Shown here piece by piece: positions 26,717 through 34,766 of a stretch of 64,000 nt of DNA. The notes under the pieces are model-generated. The model worked only from the letters and a program-made list of their open reading frames with translations, had not been told where the DNA came from and made no database searches. Source of the stretch: CAZUMW01 sp964621615 (GTDB lineage Bacteria > Desulfobacterota > WTBG01 > CAIYCZ01 > CAIRTM01); the NCBI GenBank assembly GCA_964621615.1, contig CAZUMW010000017.1, positions 1-64,000 of the forward strand, written 5' to 3'. Both the position numbers and the translations under genes were made by a program. Within the stretch, counting starts at the first letter, position 1. Each line of letters opens with the position of its first letter.

Positions 26717-27028
26717 ATGAGTACCGGTACTATTTTTGAAAAAGGGCTGTTTCTGGGGCTTGGCGCTGTTGCCATGACCAGGGAAAAAGCTCAGAAGCTG
26801 GTGGATGAGCTTATTGAGAAAGGCAGGGTTTCAAAGGAGGAATCGCCCAAAATCATGGAAGAGCTCATGAACCGGGCTGAAGAGGAAAGGAAGGCCTTTG
26901 AGGAGAAGCTGGACAAGATGCTTGAGCACACCATGAAGCGGCTCGGCGTTCCCACAAAGAAAGAAATCGACGAGCTGAACAAAAAGCTCGACAAGGTTCT
27001 TTCCGCTGTGGAGAAGCTGTCGCAATGA
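26717..27028 (+). CDS. phasin-like / PHA granule-associated helical protein
   Basis: 103 residues from the ATG at 26717, which has an SD (AGGAAAGGGGG); the frame begins 16 codons earlier without ribosome-binding support. It is almost wholly helical: FEKGLFLGLGAVAMTREKAQKLVDELIEKGRVSKEE, then a charged coiled coil and MKRLGVPTKKEIDELNKKLDKVLSAVEKL, the pattern of the PhaI/PhaF-type granule-associated family. It overlaps the UbiB-like gene by 4 nt. This pairing with an ABC1/UbiB kinase is recurrent in proteobacteria; a role in lipid/quinone handling or granule binding is possible but unproven. Confidence 0.82.
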   Translation: MSTGTIFEKGLFLGLGAVAMTREKAQKLVDELIEKGRVSKEESPKIMEELMNRAEEERKAFEEKLDKMLEHTMKRLGVPTKKEIDELNKKLDKVLSAVEKLSQ

Positions 27029-28710
27029 AGGTTACGTCGATCCCGGCTCGTGTCAGAAGCATAAAGCGATACCGGGAAATATTCGGCGTTCTGCTTAAAT
27101 ACGGTTTTGATGAAATTCTTGACCGCCTTAAAATCCAGGATTATCCGAGCTTTGTTCGAAAGATGCTGCTCAGGCGGCAGGGGCGCGAATATGTTCACAT
27201 GTCGCGCCCCCGCCGCCTTCGCCTTGCCATCGAGGAGCTCGGCCCCACCTTTATAAAGCTGGGACAGATGCTGAGCACCAGGCCCGATCTGGTGCCGGTT
27301 GCCTATATTGAGGAACTTAAAAAACTGCAGGACGGGGTCGCACCGTTTCCCTCCCGTGAGGCCCGGTCAATTATCGCCCGTGAGCTCGGCCAGGATACAG
27401 GAAGCCTTTTTCGCTCATTTGAGGACCGTCCCTTAGCTGCTGCATCAATCGCTCAGGTGCACCGGGCGACCACCATAGGCGGAAGCGAGATAGTCGTTAA
27501 AGTGCAGCGGCCCGGCATTGAAAAGAAGATATACCTTGATATGGAAATACTGTCCGACCTTGCCGCCATTATCAAGCGGCGGTTTTCGGATCAGGATGTC
27601 TGGGACCCTGTTGCCATTGTAAATGAATTCAAATCATGGATTACCAAAGAGCTCGATTTTTATCAGGAAGCCCGGAACATTGACCGGTTCGGCCGTAATT
27701 TTAAAAACGATTCGACGCTGCGCGTGCCGGAGGTGTTCTGGGATCTGAGCACCCCGTCGGTTCTTGCCATGGAATATATCGACGGCGTACCGGTGCTGGA
27801 TATCGACGCGCTGGCTGAACGCGGGCTCGATCCGAAATGCATTGCCCGGAACGGAGCCGAGGCAATGCTCAAGCAGGTTTTTGAGCATGGCTTTTTCCAT
27901 GGGGATCCGCACCCCGGCAACATCAAAGTTCTGGAAAACAATGTTATTGTGCCGCTTGACTACGGCTTAATGGGCAGGCTCAGCGATGAGATGCTCGAGC
28001 AGATAGGCGATCTGCTTGCTGGAGTTGTCAATCGTGATGTAGACGCCGTTGTGAAGGTGCTTCTGAATATCCGCACATCGGGTGAGGAGGTTGATATTCA
28101 GGCATTAAAAACAGACATGGGGGAGTTTATCGACCGGTACTACGAGGCCCCGCTGTATCAGCTGAATACAGAGCAGGTTATGAATGAGATGTTTGATATC
28201 ATCTCACAGCACCGCATTCGCATCCCCCGCGATCTTTACCTTATGATCAAGGCGCTGGTGGTTATAGAGGGGATTGCGGAAACGCTTGACCCGCAGTTTG
28301 ACATTATTGCCCATGCAAAACCCTATGTTCAGAAAGTAATGCGCCGGCGGTTTGATGTGACAAAGATGGCCCGGGAAGCGGGCAAAACCATTGGAGAGTT
28401 CAGGGAGCTGGTTGACATGCTGCCTGAGAACCTCCGGCACATCGTCATGAAGCTCAGGCTGGGGCAGCTTGGTGTAAACATGTATCATCGCGGGCTGGGT
28501 GACCTCATTCGCGAAATAGATCAGTCAAGCAACCGCCTGTCCTTCAGCCTTATTATAGCGGCGCTCATAATCGGGTCCTCATTTATAATGCAGATAGACA
28601 GGGGCCCGACGCTGTGGGGATACCCCATAATCGGCTTTGTCGGATACCTGTTCGCCGCTGTTCTTGGTGTCTGGCTCGTGCTGTCCATTGTCCGGTCCGG
28701 AAAGATGTAG
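27025..28710 (+). CDS. ubiB: ABC1/UbiB family protein kinase-like ATPase
   Basis: A 561-residue UbiB/AarF/ADCK-type protein. Diagnostic motifs: LGPTFIKLGQMLSTRPDLVP (the family-specific K-x-G-Q insert, residues 72-91), AAASIAQVH (Ala-rich loop replacing the kinase P-loop), VVKVQRPGI (ATP-binding Lys), HGFFHGDPHPGNI (catalytic-loop Asp) and LDYGLMG (DFG-equivalent, here DYG). Two C-terminal hydrophobic segments (about 505-525 and 535-555) anchor it to the membrane. Family members support ubiquinone or isoprenoid-lipid synthesis as ATPases. No other quinone gene is present here. It overlaps the phasin-like gene by 4 nt. Confidence 0.92.
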   Translation: MKVTSIPARVRSIKRYREIFGVLLKYGFDEILDRLKIQDYPSFVRKMLLRRQGREYVHMSRPRRLRLAIEELGPTFIKLGQMLSTRPDLVPVAYIEELKKLQDGVAPFPSREARSIIARELGQDTGSLFRSFEDRPLAAASIAQVHRATTIGGSEIVVKVQRPGIEKKIYLDMEILSDLAAIIKRRFSDQDVWDPVAIVNEFKSWITKELDFYQEARNIDRFGRNFKNDSTLRVPEVFWDLSTPSVLAMEYIDGVPVLDIDALAERGLDPKCIARNGAEAMLKQVFEHGFFHGDPHPGNIKVLENNVIVPLDYGLMGRLSDEMLEQIGDLLAGVVNRDVDAVVKVLLNIRTSGEEVDIQALKTDMGEFIDRYYEAPLYQLNTEQVMNEMFDIISQHRIRIPRDLYLMIKALVVIEGIAETLDPQFDIIAHAKPYVQKVMRRRFDVTKMAREAGKTIGEFRELVDMLPENLRHIVMKLRLGQLGVNMYHRGLGDLIREIDQSSNRLSFSLIIAALIIGSSFIMQIDRGPTLWGYPIIGFVGYLFAAVLGVWLVLSIVRSGKM

Positions 28711-28772
28711 CGTTCGGCGGGCGCGCGCACCATGCATTAAGTCAGCCTGTTTTCTCATATGCTGCGCTTGGC

Positions 28773-29603
28773 TTATCGGCCGATCGCGATACGCTCCACC
28801 ACGCTTTTTTTGACCCAGCCCCGTTTATTGTCGCACAGCGTAATTTCAATCCAGCCGTCCCGCTCTTTAAGCCATGAAAATTCGGTGCCTTCATGGAGCT
28901 TGAACAGCACGGTGTCGCTTGTGCTTGTTCCGGCCCGTACCAGTATTTGCTGCTCAGTTACCACGCCGCGGCAGGTGCCGTACGTGGTATACCACTTAAT
29001 TGCGGCGCTGCACCCCAGAGTGCCTGAACAAAGAAGAAAAAAATACAGGGCAATTGTAAGAATGTCACGCTTTAGAAACAGGCGAATAGTCATGATCGTC
29101 CAGAATCCGGCATGGGCAACCAGAAAAGCAAGCGTAAGCTCGAATACATTGAGGCGGGAGTACCAGAAGCACAGCTGCTTAATTATGCTACCGGCCTCGC
29201 TGCATTCAATTTTATCCTTTGTCCGGCCGAGCGCATACCTGAGGTTCGCTGCAAGATCCTCATCCCTGGGCATGAACAGGTGTGCTTTTTTGTAGGCTGC
29301 GATCGCCTCGCCAAGCTCCCCGCTTTTCAGATATGCATTCCCCAGGTTGTAATAAAGATCCCCGTTACTGATACCTGCGTCAATAAGTTCTTCATAGCGG
29401 CCGGCTGCGGCGTCGAAATCGCCCTCCCGGTAGGCGCTGTTTGCCAGAAAAAACAGGCGGGACAGATTCTTGTCCGGCTTCGCAGCGTGCAGAGCCGGCA
29501 GGGCGCCGGCCACGGCAATCACTGCGGCGGCGATGACGATAAATGCGCTGATAGCGTGTCCGGGCTTCAGCGATGCGCCCGTAATGTTGCGTGTCGGTTT
29601 CAC
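28773..29603 (-). CDS. batE: BatE-like TPR and SH3-domain membrane protein
   Basis: A 276-residue protein starting at GTG, 2 nt after the batD stop. TM1 at about 17-38; TPR units at about 46-120 (LFFLANSAYREGDFDAAAGRYEEL and NLGNAYLKSGELGEAIAAYKKA); two further membrane helices at about 150-200; and a C-terminal bacterial SH3-like domain (VTEQQILVRAGTSTSDTVLFKL ... GWIEITLCDNKRGWV). This is the architecture of BatE in the Bacteroides aerotolerance (Bat) system. Function is unclear biochemically; a periplasmic assembly or stress role is suggested for the family. BatA, BatB and the MoxR ATPase are missing from the neighbourhood. Confidence 0.85.
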   Translation of the reverse strand: MKPTRNITGASLKPGHAISAFIVIAAAVIAVAGALPALHAAKPDKNLSRLFFLANSAYREGDFDAAAGRYEELIDAGISNGDLYYNLGNAYLKSGELGEAIAAYKKAHLFMPRDEDLAANLRYALGRTKDKIECSEAGSIIKQLCFWYSRLNVFELTLAFLVAHAGFWTIMTIRLFLKRDILTIALYFFLLCSGTLGCSAAIKWYTTYGTCRGVVTEQQILVRAGTSTSDTVLFKLHEGTEFSWLKERDGWIEITLCDNKRGWVKKSVVERIAIGR

Positions 29604-29605
29604 CG

Positions 29606-31429
29606 TTACAGCTGTTTGTTAAGGTGTTTTGTCAGATTAATCATTTTCTCTACCGCTTCCTGCCGCCGCTCGAGCGAAAAAGAGCTGAACCCGTACTGCC
29701 CGGCATCAAAAAATTCAAAAAGGCGCTTGAGCTCTTCAGCTGAAGCCTCATCGATGAGCCGCTGTTTACCGAGGTCGCTTATCTCCCGTGCGGTAAGCGC
29801 GCTGCCCGGCATGCCGAGCTTGCTGCCGAGAAATTCTTTAAGCGCTTTTGTGCCGAGCTGATAGAATGCCGGATCTTCTGTGCTCGAAGCTTTTTTTATG
29901 GCCGGCAGTTTTTTTGTGAATATTTTGTGCGCGCTTCGCGCGCGCTGTGCCGCCTCGTGGGCAGCCGCATTGCGCTGCTTGAGCTTTATTGAAAACAGGG
30001 TGAAAAATAAAGCGATCGGCGCAAGGAAAAGCCCGATGGTGAGCGCCGACAGGGGGTGCAGCCGTTCCGGGACCTGCGCCGCGGCAGAGGAGTGTATGGG
30101 GAGGATATCCTCCCCGATAATTTTAATAGCCTGCTTGTTTTCGGCCTGGCTGCCAGCATCGACAGCTGCAAGGGACTCCTTTTCGTCTGAGGGCTGCACA
30201 TGCATAACAAACGGTCCGGCTTCCGCGGTCTTATAGGACTCTGATTCGGGATCAAAATACGGTACCGAAAGCCTGGGTATTGAAAGGGACCCCGCCTTTA
30301 ACGGGACCAGCGCTTTTTTAATCACCAGTTTGCCGCCGGCTTTCCCGCCGGAAACAAACGGCTCAAATTCCGGTTTATCATCATAGGCCTTGACATTCGG
30401 TATGGCGGGTACGGGAAGCGCGCTTCCGCTTTTCAGGTTGCCGGTTCCTGAAAGCGTCAGCGTCAGCGTAACCGAGGACCCTGCTTCGGGTGCTTTTGTG
30501 CTCAGGCGGGCGTCAAGGCTGTAATCGCCGACAAGGTTTTTAAAGCCCTCGGGCATTCCCTCCTTCGGAAGCGGTTTTACCATCACCGTAATCGGGCCGG
30601 TGGTGAACGTCTTTGTTTCTGTTTCGGAAAAGCCGAAGAAGGGGTCGTTAAAAAATGGATCATTAAAAAAACCCCTGCGCCGGCCTTTCTGGACAACCAC
30701 CCGGCATTGAAGCACGGACGGCTTTATTTTCACGACACCGGGAGCAAGCGGGAACAAAGCGTGCGTCAGCTCTGTTACTGCATAGGTGTGGCCACGTATG
30801 TTTTTTTTGTATTCTTTCTCCTTGCCGATTTCTCTGGTAAGGAAGCCCTCAAATGACGGAGACTTGACCAGCCGGGCATCGGCTACGCGCACTTTACGGT
30901 AAAATCGGAATGTATATATGATTTGCTCATTGCAATAGGGGGACGTGTCGTCAACCTCGGCGGTAACGAATATATCGCTGGTTTGCTGCCCGTCCTGCGC
31001 GGGAGGCTGTTCGGTTATGGTAAGCTTGATTTTATTGCTTTTGAGGGTGCGGCCGTCGTGGGTAACGCTGAACGGGCCGATAGTAAAGGTGCCGGTCTTT
31101 TTGGGGATAAGGCTGTATCGGTACTCGACGCTTGAGGATACCGTACCGTTAACGATGCTTACTTTTGAAGAGCTGCCGCGCGACCGCACGTCGAACTCCG
31201 GCAGCGGCGGCAAAGCAGGTTCGCTGCGGGTTCCCTCGATTGAGACTGTAAGATCAATGTGCTCGTGTGCGGCTGCACTGGTTTTATCAACCGACGCGCT
31301 TATGGAAGCTGCGCCGGCTGTTGCCGCTGACAAAAGCATAACGGCCGCCGCGCAGGAAGCAATAAGCATGCATGCGCAGGCGTATCGGCGGCGGCGGGCT
31401 TTCTGTGTTTTGTGCAATAGGTGCTGCAT
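29606..31429 (-). CDS. batD: BatD-like protein (oxygen tolerance family)
   Basis: A 607-residue secreted/membrane protein: signal peptide ending near AAATAGAA (about residue 40), a series of beta-sandwich domains to about 430 (ISASVDKTSAAAHEHIDLTVSIEG; RYSLIPKKTGTFTIGPFSVTHDG, the best BatD block; IYTFRFYRKVRVADARLVKSPSFEGFL), one membrane helix at about 455-475, and a cytoplasmic helical tail. This is the BatD layout. It is followed immediately by batE. No SD is obvious; a start at the second Met (residue 21) would also leave a signal peptide. Confidence 0.87.
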   Translation of the reverse strand: MQHLLHKTQKARRRRYACACMLIASCAAAVMLLSAATAGAASISASVDKTSAAAHEHIDLTVSIEGTRSEPALPPLPEFDVRSRGSSSKVSIVNGTVSSSVEYRYSLIPKKTGTFTIGPFSVTHDGRTLKSNKIKLTITEQPPAQDGQQTSDIFVTAEVDDTSPYCNEQIIYTFRFYRKVRVADARLVKSPSFEGFLTREIGKEKEYKKNIRGHTYAVTELTHALFPLAPGVVKIKPSVLQCRVVVQKGRRRGFFNDPFFNDPFFGFSETETKTFTTGPITVMVKPLPKEGMPEGFKNLVGDYSLDARLSTKAPEAGSSVTLTLTLSGTGNLKSGSALPVPAIPNVKAYDDKPEFEPFVSGGKAGGKLVIKKALVPLKAGSLSIPRLSVPYFDPESESYKTAEAGPFVMHVQPSDEKESLAAVDAGSQAENKQAIKIIGEDILPIHSSAAAQVPERLHPLSALTIGLFLAPIALFFTLFSIKLKQRNAAAHEAAQRARSAHKIFTKKLPAIKKASSTEDPAFYQLGTKALKEFLGSKLGMPGSALTAREISDLGKQRLIDEASAEELKRLFEFFDAGQYGFSSFSLERRQEAVEKMINLTKHLNKQL

Positions 31430-31654
31430 GTTGTCTGCTCTGTGTTTCGTTCGGGAGCGTTTGTCCCCCTCGCTTTATCCGCAGCCGGTGTGCCCCCGGT
31501 CGCTGTTTCCTGAAAAACTATTATATTCCTGTATTTATGTGTATGAGTCAAGCAAAGAAGAGCGCGGCGGCGGAGCCGTTAAACTTTTAAAATAATGATT
31601 TTTTCGACCGTGTCAAGCGGCTGCCGGTATTAAACAAAAATGCACGTGCAGATA

Positions 31655-31682
31655 TTGACTTGGGCAAATTGATTCCTATATT
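31655..31682 (+). promoter_or_regulatory. sigma-70 type promoter of the hsp20 pair
   Basis: TTGACT (31655-31660), 16-nt spacer, TATATT (31677-31682). The start point would be about 50 nt before the first hsp20 ATG. No CIRCE-type inverted repeat (TTAGCACTC) is visible. Confidence 0.65.
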
Positions 31683-31743
31683 TCACAGTGGACAAGCAAC
31701 CCAAACGTTATACTGTCAGCGTTACAGAAAGGAGGTATGGCTT

Positions 31744-32199
31744 ATGAACTCACGATGGCTTATGCCGACATTTGATGATTTTTACCGTTTGAGGGATGAG
31801 CTGGACAGGCTGTTTGACAGCGGTATGCAGCAGGCGAATATCAGGAGCGTTCCGCGAGGCACCTTTCCGGCCATCAATGTGCGGGAGGAAAAAGACCATG
31901 TGATTGTCGATACGTTTTTGCCGGGAATTGACCCGAAGAAGGTTGACGTGACCATAGAGCGCAACATCCTGACCATAAAGGGAGAGCGAGCCGCTGTAGA
32001 GGAAGAGTGCAGCGGCGCAAAGCCGGACCTGTTTCACCGGCGGGAGCGGTTTCAGGGGGCGTTTTCCCGGATGGTAAGCCTGCCGGATACAATTGATCAG
32101 GATAAGGTGAACGCGCAGTACAGAGACGGCGTGCTGCAGGTTATCGTCGGCATGCGCGAAGAAACCATGCCTAAACACATATCAGTGAAAGTTGACTGA
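31744..32199 (+). CDS. Hsp20 family small heat-shock protein
   Basis: 151 residues from the ATG at 31744, chosen for its SD (AAAGGAGGT); the frame extends upstream but lacks a ribosome-binding site. The alpha-crystallin domain spans about residues 35-150: FPAINVREEKDHVIVDTFLPGIDPKKVDVTIERNILTIKGER, then FQGAFSRMVSLPDTIDQDKVNAQYRDGVLQVIV with the conserved DGVL turn, and KHISVKVD. It should hold unfolding proteins as an ATP-independent chaperone. The C-terminal I-x-I anchor is weak (ISVKV). It is followed within 20 nt by a second hsp20. Confidence 0.93.
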   Translation: MNSRWLMPTFDDFYRLRDELDRLFDSGMQQANIRSVPRGTFPAINVREEKDHVIVDTFLPGIDPKKVDVTIERNILTIKGERAAVEEECSGAKPDLFHRRERFQGAFSRMVSLPDTIDQDKVNAQYRDGVLQVIVGMREETMPKHISVKVD

Positions 32200-32216
32200 A
32201 AGGGGGTGTGCACGCA

Positions 32217-32609
32217 ATGGCTGAAAAAGAAAAATCAGTAAAACATACGGGGGCTGGGGAAGCTGCGCCAAAAGGGAAAGAAACGATTGTTCCCGCTGTT
32301 GATATATGTGAAGACAAAGAGCGCGTTCTGCTCCTGGCGGATCTGCCCGGGGTCGGCAAAGACGGCCTTGATCTCCATGTCGATAAAGACACGCTGCATA
32401 TTAACGGAAACCGCAGCGATGCGGGTTACGGGACAGCACAGGATGATTACCGGGAAATGCCGCCCCTCAACTATTACCGCGCATTTACAATCAGCGATGA
32501 AATTGACCGGGATAAAATATCGGCTTCAATGAACAGCGGGGTCCTCAAGGTAGTGCTTCCCAAGAGCGAGCGCGTAAAGCCAAAGAAAATAGACATAGCA
32601 TTTTCATGA
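32217..32609 (+). CDS. Hsp20 family small heat-shock protein (second copy)
   Basis: 130 residues from the ATG at 32217, with AGGGGG 10 nt upstream; a GTG at 32208 is too close to that SD. The alpha-crystallin domain covers about 30-130: VDICEDKERVLLLADLPGVGKDGLDLHVDKDTLHING, then YYRAFTISDEIDRDKISASMNSGVLKVVLPK. The N-terminal arm is short and hydrophilic (KEKSVKHTGAGEAAPKGKE), unlike the first copy, so the two are diverged paralogues that may co-assemble. A strong hairpin follows. Confidence 0.93.
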   Translation: MAEKEKSVKHTGAGEAAPKGKETIVPAVDICEDKERVLLLADLPGVGKDGLDLHVDKDTLHINGNRSDAGYGTAQDDYREMPPLNYYRAFTISDEIDRDKISASMNSGVLKVVLPKSERVKPKKIDIAFS

Positions 32610-32615
32610 TAATTG

Positions 32616-32645
32616 AATCTCCCCGCAGCGTGCTGCGGGGAGATT
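32616..32645. terminator. bidirectional hairpin between convergent genes
   Basis: Perfect 13-bp inverted repeat, arms AATCTCCCCGCAG and CTGCGGGGAGATT with a CGTG loop, between the hsp20 pair and the convergent polyferredoxin gene. The stem ends in A/T pairs that give short T tracts on both strands, fitting a shared terminator. Confidence 0.75.
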
Positions 32646-32656
32646 TGTGTATTACC

Positions 32657-33757
32657 CTACCTCTGCGCAGCAGGCGGTGCCTGCTGCGAATAGCTGAGCG
32701 CATCGAACTGGCAGGCGTGCAGGCACTCCCCGCACGAAAAACAGTCAGCAGGCAAAGCGCTTCCCTTATAGATGCCCTCCATTGCACGCCCTGGACAGGC
32801 TTTTATGCATGCGCCGCAGCCGGTGCACTTTTGCGGATGTATGCGTATTTTAAAAAGGCTCAGCTTTTCGAGCGCCCAGGACAGCAGGCCGAAGGGACAC
32901 ACAAAATAGCAGTGCGGGCGGTAAAAGAACACAGCTGCAAGCAGGGTGGCTGCAATGTATGCGGTAATGGAGGCCGAAGCGAGATTAAGATCAAAAAGGT
33001 TGAACGGGTTAACCCAGTGATAAAGCGTCCGCCCCTGCGCTTTGAGGTTAAAAAGGTTTGTCGCAAGGCCGGTGGCAAAAAGGATAAACAGTATGCACCG
33101 TATGGTGTTCGAGACTGCGAAGGGGATTTTTATTTTCTGTTTCAGCCGCGCAGCCAGGGGTATTTTAAACAGCAGCTCCTGCAGCGCCCCGTACGGGCAT
33201 ATCCATCCGCAGACTGCCTTGTTTCCGATAACCGCCAGCAAAACAAACACCAGCAGCGCCGCTCCCCATGCATAAAGCCCCGGCTCAACCCCGGCGAAAG
33301 CCTTGGCAGTTTTTACAAGCGCTACCATCGGATTGTAGATTTTCCCGAGCAGAAGCCCGGCGCAGATGACGGCGAGGGCAAGGAGGCTGCATTTCGCCGC
33401 AGGTGACATGCGCTTTTTCCAAAGCAGCGCGATCGCTATAAAGACAGCAGCTGCAAAGGCGATCTGTGCGGGCAGCATGTGTTTTATATCGTAGCCGCCC
33501 CGTATATGTGAAATAAGCTCATGTGCCTGCTGCCCGCTCAGCGGCAGCCCGCTTAATTTTGTACTGCCGGGAAGGTGGCGCATGCCGAGCTCCTCTTTGA
33601 GCCTGCCCGGCTTTACGCCGTTAATCCGGGCGAATTCTTTTAACGTGTAATGCTGATTGAATGTAACGGGCTGCTCCTGCCTGGCTGCGCCAACCATAAA
33701 CACGCAGGCTACCCCAAAACAGATGATCCACAGGGTAAGAAACCATGTTTTTTTCAT
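32657..33757 (-). CDS. NapH/NosR-like membrane 4Fe-4S polyferredoxin
   Basis: A 366-residue membrane iron-sulfur protein. About six helices; between TM1 and TM2 is a soluble insert (about 30-95, YTLKEFARINGVKPGRLKEE) of unknown role. Cysteine motifs: CGWICPYG and CYFVCPFG, the C-x3-CP pair typical of the NapH/NosR/CcoG group, then two ferredoxin clusters CTGCGACIKACP and CFSCGECLHAC near the C terminus. The protein should move electrons from quinol or a flavoprotein across the membrane face to a periplasmic or assembly partner; none is adjacent. The C-terminal tail is Gln/Ala/Pro rich. Confidence 0.88.
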   Translation of the reverse strand: MKKTWFLTLWIICFGVACVFMVGAARQEQPVTFNQHYTLKEFARINGVKPGRLKEELGMRHLPGSTKLSGLPLSGQQAHELISHIRGGYDIKHMLPAQIAFAAAVFIAIALLWKKRMSPAAKCSLLALAVICAGLLLGKIYNPMVALVKTAKAFAGVEPGLYAWGAALLVFVLLAVIGNKAVCGWICPYGALQELLFKIPLAARLKQKIKIPFAVSNTIRCILFILFATGLATNLFNLKAQGRTLYHWVNPFNLFDLNLASASITAYIAATLLAAVFFYRPHCYFVCPFGLLSWALEKLSLFKIRIHPQKCTGCGACIKACPGRAMEGIYKGSALPADCFSCGECLHACQFDALSYSQQAPPAAQR

Positions 33758-34065
33758 AACCGAAACCCCATATGAGCAGTTAATCTTTACGGGTCTTATC
33801 TAATAAAACAAACAAAGCACGGGTTTCCTTCGCAAAAAAATCAGCTCTAAGTGCAATCGTCGTCGTAATCGTGTTTGCCCCGATGATCATTGGTGCATCA
33901 ATTACGACAGCGGCTTTGCCGGCTGCTGCGCAGAGACCCGCCCGAACCGGCTTTTGCTCAATGCTTTCATTTATTTTGGACACGTTTGATACTATAATAT
34001 GTATACATACAATACCAGCATGCTGTCTGAACGGCAATGGCAAATCGCGGCGCAGGGTTTTTCCG
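33758..34065. other. intergenic region without a supportable gene
   Basis: Divergent spacer between the polyferredoxin gene and the cooT transcription unit. Short frames on both strands show no SD and no recognisable motif. A TATAAT at 33993-33998 lacks a good -35. The promoter that can be supported lies just after this stretch. Confidence 0.4.
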
Positions 34066-34095
34066 TTGACACTAAAAGCGCTTTATTTCTATAAT
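34066..34095 (+). promoter_or_regulatory. consensus sigma-70 promoter of the cooT unit
   Basis: TTGACA (34066-34071), 18-nt spacer, TATAAT (34090-34095): both hexamers are perfect. The transcript would start near 34102, leaving an untranslated leader of about 130 nt with two GC-rich hairpins before cooT. Confidence 0.75.
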
Positions 34096-34234
34096 GTTAA
34101 AAAAGGCACTGATAAACCTCATAGCTTGCTGCGGCCCGGCAGCGGGTTTTGCAAACGCTCTGCAGGGAGCTGCAGTGAGGAATTATCGTGAAAATACATC
34201 ATATAGTGTAAAAAAAAACACAGAGGGGACGCAT

Positions 34235-34447
34235 ATGTGCCAAATGAATGTGTTGATTGAAAAAGACGGCAGCCTTGAAAAGGTTATGGACGAGGTTACC
34301 AAACTGGAAGTGACCGATGACGGTGTGCTTCTGAGCACCTTTTTTTCGAAACCGACGCTGATAGAGGGGTGCAGAGTTAAAAATATTGATTTTATGGGGA
34401 CCAGCGTCACCCTGCAGCAGAATCCGGCGGGGGGCGCCCGCCGATGA
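34235..34447 (+). CDS. cooT: CooT-like small nickel-binding protein
   Basis: 70 residues from the ATG at 34235 (SD AGAGGGG). The N terminus is MCQMNVLIEKDGS: Cys2 is the nickel ligand known from CooT, a small dimer involved in nickel insertion into carbon monoxide dehydrogenase. The rest is a short beta-barrel pattern (VTKLEVTDDGVLLSTFFSKPTLIEG, VKNIDFMGTSVTL). No CODH gene is in the window; other CooT-family members occur far from CODH and may serve other nickel enzymes. It overlaps by 4 nt with a small His-tailed protein gene. Confidence 0.85.
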   Translation: MCQMNVLIEKDGSLEKVMDEVTKLEVTDDGVLLSTFFSKPTLIEGCRVKNIDFMGTSVTLQQNPAGGARR

Positions 34448-34683
34448 CTGATATTGAAAAGCTCCGCATTATGCTTCCTCACTGGATTGAGCATAATCAA
34501 AGCCATGCCCGGGAGTTCAAAAAATGGGCGGACAGCGCCACGCGGGCCGGCTCAGAGGATGTGGGCCGGCTGATTGAGCGCGCGCACGGCTTTTTGCTTG
34601 AAGCCGAGAGCGCTTTGTCCGAGGCTCTTGAGCTGGCAGGGGGGCCTGCGGATACTGAGCATCACCATGACGGTCATCATTGA
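34444..34683 (+). CDS. small helical protein with His-rich C terminus
   Basis: 79 residues, two amphipathic helices (IEKLRIMLPHWIEHNQSHAREF and a second from about 44 to 64) and a tail HHHDGHH that is a likely nickel or cobalt ligand cluster. The frame overlaps cooT by 4 nt (ATGA), so the two proteins are made together, which fits a metal-trafficking partner of CooT. I recall uncharacterised proteins of this form beside cooT in other anaerobes. There is no membrane segment. The function is unproven. Confidence 0.8.
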   Translation: MTDIEKLRIMLPHWIEHNQSHAREFKKWADSATRAGSEDVGRLIERAHGFLLEAESALSEALELAGGPADTEHHHDGHH

Positions 34684-34766
34684 AGCCCCGGATTGAAGTC
34701 GATCTTTTCGCGGGAAACATCATGTTTGTCTGAATACATCTTGTTGTTTAGAGGGATATATCTGTT

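Noticed and set aside
33780..34043. 87-codon minus-strand frame upstream of the polyferredoxin gene
   Set aside because: Composition is not protein-like in any convincing way and there is no SD; it lies in a divergent promoter region.
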